A DNA stretch of 7,475 bases from a bacterium (GTDB taxonomy: Bacteria; Patescibacteriota; Microgenomatia; Levybacterales; UBA12049), in NCBI GenBank assembly GCA_021813005.1, contig JAKAMH010000041.1, forward strand, positions 1 through 7,475. Reading direction: 5' to 3'. Position 1 is the first letter of the stretch. Each line of letters starts with the position of its first letter. Below, piece after piece: positions 4,391 to 7,475 of this stretch. The translations under genes and the position numbers were made by a program. The notes beneath the pieces are model-generated. The model searched no databases, was not told where the DNA came from, and saw only the letters and a program-made list of their open reading frames with translations.

Positions 4391-5053
4391 TTACTGCTGA
4401 GGAATATCTCGTAAAACCTGCAGTCTATCTAGACTTTTCCTAACCCTATAGATATCCTGTTCAGGATATTCCGCTTCGTACATATAGCTGTATATAGCTG
4501 TTCTTTTTTGGAGAAATTCATCGATTCTTCCTTCAGTTTTGACCACATCCACGTAGTACTGACCACCGTCATTTCCCACTGCATAATTTGCACTTCTGCT
4601 GTCGAATTCAACCAGGAGAGGGATATTTCGTCTCTTACTGTCAGCCTCTCTAAAAGGATATTTGTATTTATAACGAAAAAAGTCTTCCTTAACAAGTTGT
4701 CTTATAGAACCCGATAATTCATTTATACTTTTCCCATGGCGCCAAAAGACGGCATGAAAACGGGGAAAGTTATGCGGAAAGAGAATATTGAGTATACGAT
4801 GCGCATAGAACTGCTCTTTGGCTTGCTGCTCGGAAAGACCTTCATTGTAAGCCCAGGCAGAGACTTTCCTGGTATCATCCCAGCTGCCCACAACAATGTG
4901 ATATGCTCCTGAACCAAGCACATTTTCCCCGGAATACCTCGCATATTGTTTTATGACTGATGGATAAAGGGATCCGTCAGGGTTTGCCTCAGCCGCATAA
5001 TTTGAAGCTATTTTTAAGAAAAATCTCTCGTGACCAAGCTTTGTTTCCGGCAT
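4391..5053 (-). CDS. Protein of unknown function with kinase-like residue spacing
   Basis: No family is recognised with certainty. The 220-residue protein shows a possible protein-kinase-like layout. VLGSGAYHIVVGSW (45-58) resembles a glycine-rich nucleotide loop and its strands. EQQAKEQFYAHRILNILFPHNFPRFHAVF (75-103) resembles the C-helix and next strand, with a candidate Glu at 75 or 80. PLLVEFDSRSANYAVGNDGGQYYVDVV (145-171) has D151, N156 and D169. The gaps of five and thirteen residues equal those between the catalytic Asp, the following Asn and the DFG Asp in kinases. The DFG glycine is absent (DVV) and no lysine sits in the strand after the loop (VSAWAY), so it may be inactive or atypical. 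It is small for a kinase. There is no signal peptide or membrane segment. It has its own promoter just after ahcY and is predicted to be made from a near-leaderless message. Confidence 0.7.
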   Translation of the reverse strand: MPETKLGHERFFLKIASNYAAEANPDGSLYPSVIKQYARYSGENVLGSGAYHIVVGSWDDTRKVSAWAYNEGLSEQQAKEQFYAHRILNILFPHNFPRFHAVFWRHGKSINELSGSIRQLVKEDFFRYKYKYPFREADSKRRNIPLLVEFDSRSANYAVGNDGGQYYVDVVKTEGRIDEFLQKRTAIYSYMYEAEYPEQDIYRVRKSLDRLQVLRDIPQQ

Positions 5054-5063
5054 AATTGGTGAG

Positions 5064-5072
5064 ATTATAGCA
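5064..5072 (-). promoter_or_regulatory. Extended -10 promoter of the kinase-like gene
   Basis: TGCTATAAT lies in the 31-bp gap after ahcY. The -10 ends ten bases before the ATG at 5053, so the mRNA would have a leader of only about four bases, and no Shine-Dalgarno sequence is present. There is no clear -35, as is common with extended -10 sites. Confidence 0.65.
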
Positions 5073-5084
5073 AATTTATGAAGA

Positions 5085-6344
5085 TTAGTGAGTACCCTCG
5101 GACCAGGAGGAAAGGTATTTCTTTTGTCCGGAAGAGAGTGTATCTATCTTGATTCCCATAGCTTTCAACTTGAGCTGCGCTACCTTCCTGTCAAGTATCT
5201 TGGGCAAGACATAAACTTTATTTTCCAAGTTACCTCTATTTTGGACAAAGAATTCGGCAGAAAGCGCCTGGTCGGCAAATGACATATCCATGACTTCAGC
5301 CGGGTGACCCTCGGCTGCAGCCAGGTTGACCAGACGACCTTCACCCAGCACGTAGAGTTTCTTGCCGCCCAAAACGTACTCATCAAGAGATGCCCGCAGG
5401 CGTCTCTTGGATGTCTTGGCCTTTTCAAGCCCTGCCATATCAATTTCCACGTCAAAGTGTCCCGAGTTGGCCACCACCGCGCCGTCTCGCATCTGCCTCA
5501 TGTGATCAAGTGAGATAACATGTTTGTCTCCCGTCGCACTGACAAATACGTCACCAATCTTCGTCGCGTCTTGCATCCGCATAACACGGTAGCCGTCCAT
5601 AGCTGCCTCAAGTGCCCGAACCGGATCCACCTCAGTAACAATGACGTTGGCCCCCATTCCCTTGGCCCGCATAGCAATACCTCGACTGCACCAGCCGTAA
5701 CCACAGACAACGAAAGTCTTGCCGGCAAGGAGCATGTTGGTCGCGCGGAGTATCCCGTCTATAGTCGATTGGCCTGTGCCATAGCGGTTATCAAATAAGT
5801 GCTTTGTATCAGAGTCATTGACAGCGATGACAGGAAGCTTGAGCGCCTTGTCACGCTCCATCGCCTTCAGCCTGATGACGCCTGTCGTCGTTTCCTCGGA
5901 TGAGCCAAGTATCTCAGACAGCTGGCCCTGCCTTAGGGTGTGCAGCAGATGCACGAGATCCGCACCGTCATCCATCGTGATAGACGGATGATAATCAAGG
6001 ACGCTGTTGAGGTGCTTATAGTAGGTTTCGCTGTCCTCACCTTTGACGGCATACGTTGGGATGCCGTAGTCTTTGACCAGCGAGGCAGCCACACTGTCCT
6101 GCGTGGAGAGGGGATTTGAGGCACAGGCGACTACCTTGGCTCCGCCACCCTTGAGCGCTACGAGAAGATTGGCCGTCTCACTGGTGATGTGAAGACAAGC
6201 AGCAATGGTGAGTCCTTTAAATGGTTTCTCCACTTTGAAACGTTCTCCAATAATCCGAAGCACAGGCATCTGCTGGGCAGACCATTCTATTTTGAGTTTT
6301 CCCTCTTTGGCAAGCGTGATATCTAAAATGTCGTAATCACTCAT
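5085..6344 (-). CDS. ahcY: Adenosylhomocysteinase (S-adenosylhomocysteine hydrolase)
   Basis: The 419-residue enzyme reversibly hydrolyses S-adenosylhomocysteine, the inhibitory by-product of SAM-dependent methylation, to homocysteine and adenosine, using bound NAD. Visible family elements are LHITSETANL (51-60), DDGADLVHLLH (125-135), SSEETTTGV (148-156), VNDSDTKHLFDNRYGTGQS (175-193, with active-site K181 and D185), the NAD-binding loop VCGYGWCSRG (213-222), ANSGHFDVEID (292-302) and LGEGRLVNLAAAEGHP (333-348). GYGWC and the short C-terminus, lacking the HYRY ending of bacterial and eukaryotic enzymes, point to the archaeal/thermophile-type subgroup. The third glycine of the usual GYGWCG loop is serine here (S220), a conservative but unusual change. 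The start lies six bases after the PfkB kinase stop, so the two form an operon. No strong Shine-Dalgarno sequence is visible. Confidence 0.97.
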   Translation of the reverse strand: MSDYDILDITLAKEGKLKIEWSAQQMPVLRIIGERFKVEKPFKGLTIAACLHITSETANLLVALKGGGAKVVACASNPLSTQDSVAASLVKDYGIPTYAVKGEDSETYYKHLNSVLDYHPSITMDDGADLVHLLHTLRQGQLSEILGSSEETTTGVIRLKAMERDKALKLPVIAVNDSDTKHLFDNRYGTGQSTIDGILRATNMLLAGKTFVVCGYGWCSRGIAMRAKGMGANVIVTEVDPVRALEAAMDGYRVMRMQDATKIGDVFVSATGDKHVISLDHMRQMRDGAVVANSGHFDVEIDMAGLEKAKTSKRRLRASLDEYVLGGKKLYVLGEGRLVNLAAAEGHPAEVMDMSFADQALSAEFFVQNRGNLENKVYVLPKILDRKVAQLKLKAMGIKIDTLSSGQKKYLSSWSEGTH

Positions 6345-6350
6345 AACAGA

Positions 6351-7283
6351 TTATAACTCTAGCAAAGTCCCAAATGATTGTCTATAGCGATTCTGAAAGT
6401 CCTTCAGACTATAGCTATACTCCTGAGTACCATAAACCTCCACAGCATAGGCGGCAGCCACCGATCCCATCTGTCCGCACATCTTGAGGTCATATTTCCG
6501 CTTAAGTCCTGCCAGAAATCCGCCTCGCCAGGCGTCACCTGCCCCGGTCGGGTCAAGGGCCTTCTTTACTTTGGCGGGTTTGATAGTAATCTTCTTGCCA
6601 TACTCCTCTATGCATGTTCCCTCTGCACCTAGCGTCGTGATAATTACTTTCTCTGCAAATAGCTTCTCCCATTTATTGAGACGTTTTTTGATGAGTTCAA
6701 TTTCGTAGTCATTACCGATAATATATTTTGCATGTTTCACGCCAAGCACTAGATCACGATCAGTAACTTGTGTCAGGATAAACCCCGGATCAAACATATA
6801 AGGGATGTCACGCTCGATACACTGGTTGACAAAGTTCATGGAGCCTCTGGCACCAGACGGACCAATAAGCACGAGATCTTCTTTCCCAAGATTTTTGGGA
6901 AGTACCAGCTCAGGAATTTTATCACCTGCTCCATAGAAATATCCCCAAATCTGGTTATCAGCCTTGTCTGTCATCGCAAATCCGGTGGATGTATAAGCGT
7001 TTTTATCAATTTTGACAGCTGAAAGTGAAACACCCAACTTCTCAAAAACCTCTCTATACTCACGAAAGTCCTTCCCGGCGTATGAGATGAGTCCATGCGG
7101 CGTCTTAAGCAGTGCCAGAGAATAGGAAGTGTTACCCGCCGTGCCGCCACGACGTTTAGCAAACTTGTCAACAATAAAAGAAAGATTTATTTTGTGGATC
7201 TGATCGGGGAGGATATGATCTGAGAAGGACTCAGGAAAGTCCATAATATAGTCATAAGCAAGTGTTCCAGTAACAACCAACAT
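6351..7283 (-). CDS. PfkB-family nucleoside kinase, probable adenosine kinase
   Basis: The 310-residue protein is a complete PfkB (ribokinase) family kinase. Its N-terminus VVTGTLAYDYI (3-13) is typical, GGTAGNTSYSLALL (46-59) is the first family signature region, and NDYE (191-194) is the NxxE motif that helps position Mg and phosphate. DPTGAGDAWRGGFLAGL (244-260) is the second signature, with D250 as catalytic base and GAG as anion hole. It transfers phosphate from ATP to a sugar hydroxyl. Its position directly before ahcY makes adenosine the likely substrate, since AhcY releases adenosine and phosphorylation to AMP drives that reaction forward. Other nucleosides or sugars remain possible, because PfkB members are hard to tell apart by sequence. 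A promoter at 7294-7323 places the -10 ten bases before the ATG, implying a near-leaderless message. Confidence 0.92.
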   Translation of the reverse strand: MLVVTGTLAYDYIMDFPESFSDHILPDQIHKINLSFIVDKFAKRRGGTAGNTSYSLALLKTPHGLISYAGKDFREYREVFEKLGVSLSAVKIDKNAYTSTGFAMTDKADNQIWGYFYGAGDKIPELVLPKNLGKEDLVLIGPSGARGSMNFVNQCIERDIPYMFDPGFILTQVTDRDLVLGVKHAKYIIGNDYEIELIKKRLNKWEKLFAEKVIITTLGAEGTCIEEYGKKITIKPAKVKKALDPTGAGDAWRGGFLAGLKRKYDLKMCGQMGSVAAAYAVEVYGTQEYSYSLKDFQNRYRQSFGTLLEL

Positions 7284-7293
7284 GGAAAAGAGT

Positions 7294-7323
7294 ATGATAA
7301 CAAGACAAATGAAGAATTGTAAA
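7294..7323 (-). promoter_or_regulatory. Promoter of the PfkB kinase-ahcY operon
   Basis: TTTACA (7323-7318) and TATCAT (7299-7294) are 18 bases apart, and TGT precedes the -10 as an extension. The -10 ends ten bases before the ATG at 7283, exactly as in the kinase-like gene. No Shine-Dalgarno sequence fits between. Confidence 0.65.
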
Positions 7324-7339
7324 GAGGTTTCTGAGCGTT

Positions 7340-7368
7340 TGAAAATTGAAAATTTATATTTGAAAATT
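7340..7368. repeat. Three phased TGAAAATT repeats
   Basis: TGAAAATT starts at 7340, 7347 and 7361, spacings of 7 and 14 bases. They fall between tRNA-Phe and the PfkB promoter, about 17 bases upstream of its -35. Such AT-rich DNA could act as an UP element, or as a set of operator half-sites; simple-sequence chance is also possible. Confidence 0.5.
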
Positions 7369-7375
7369 CTCCAGG

Positions 7376-7448
7376 TGCCGCCCCTCAGAGTCGAACTGAG
7401 ATAGCCTGTTCTTCAGACAGGGGCCGTGACCACCTTGGCTAGAGCGGC
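7376..7448 (-). tRNA. tRNA-Phe (anticodon GAA)
   Basis: Acceptor GCCGCTC pairs with GGGCGGC (one T-G pair), the D arm is GCC-AAGGTGGTCAC-GGC, anticodon stem CCTGT/ACAGG encloses CTGAAGA (anticodon GAA), and the T arm is CTCAG-TTCGACT-CTGAG. Base 73 is A, as expected for Phe. CCA is not encoded. No terminator is seen before the PfkB promoter. Confidence 0.95.
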
Positions 7449-7458
7449 TGGAGAGCAA

Positions 7459-7464
7459 ATTATA
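7459..7464 (-). promoter_or_regulatory. -10 box of tRNA-Phe
   Basis: TATAAT on the minus strand ends ten bases before the tRNA 5' end, almost the same distance as at the tRNA-Gly remnant. The -35 region would lie beyond the window edge. Confidence 0.65.
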
Positions 7465-7475
7465 GTAAGTTTTGG

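Noticed and set aside
1..7475. CRISPR array, insertion sequence or recoded UGA
   Set aside because: No regularly spaced repeat array, no transposase and no in-frame TGA within the conserved genes; TGA ends the sigma and anti-sigma-like genes normally.

Overview
The window looks like a chromosomal piece of a Candidate Phyla Radiation (Patescibacteria) bacterium, possibly Microgenomates-like. This is inferred from compact gene spacing, tRNA genes without encoded CCA, a small GIY-YIG protein, an archaeal/thermophile-type S-adenosylhomocysteine hydrolase beside a PfkB nucleoside kinase, and a sigma/anti-sigma pair with a Ser/Thr/Pro-rich tail. TGA ends at least two genes (sigma factor, anti-sigma-like protein), so the UGA-to-Gly code of Gracilibacteria/Absconditabacteria does not apply. 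The phylum call is tentative.

Layout. 1-412 (-): N-terminal part of a GT4-type glycosyltransferase, with no ordinary start codon. 427-620: no gene seen. 636-1148 (+): AT-rich GNAT acetyltransferase. 1172-1402 (-): tRNA-Gln(TTG) with its promoter and leader hairpin; a copy of its 3' end and a 16-bp inverted repeat lie downstream. 1424-2032 (-): membrane-anchored PEBP/YbhB-like protein with a palindromic insertion. 2064-2468 (-): a nested locus of promoter, truncated tRNA-Gly, GIY-YIG ORF and intact tRNA-Gly(GCC). 2483-4334 (+): ECF sigma factor, anti-sigma-like membrane protein and small exported protein, closed by a terminator shared with the opposite strand. 4391-5053 (-): unrecognised protein with kinase-like spacing of key residues. 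5085-7283 (-): ahcY and a PfkB (probable adenosine) kinase. 7376-7464 (-): tRNA-Phe(GAA) and its -10 box.

How the genes work together. AhcY splits S-adenosylhomocysteine into homocysteine and adenosine; the adjacent PfkB kinase would remove adenosine as AMP and pull the reversible reaction forward. The sigma operon looks like an envelope-sensing switch: cytoplasmic sigma, a one-pass membrane regulator, and an exported protein with a very strong ribosome-binding site.

The most notable feature is the tRNA-Gly locus. A tRNA promoter drives a tRNA-Gly copy cut off in the T-loop. The GIY-YIG ORF starts right at the break and ends on a TAG inside the next, intact tRNA-Gly. A second theme is that several protein genes have a -10 box only 6-10 bases before the start codon, predicting leaderless or near-leaderless mRNAs.
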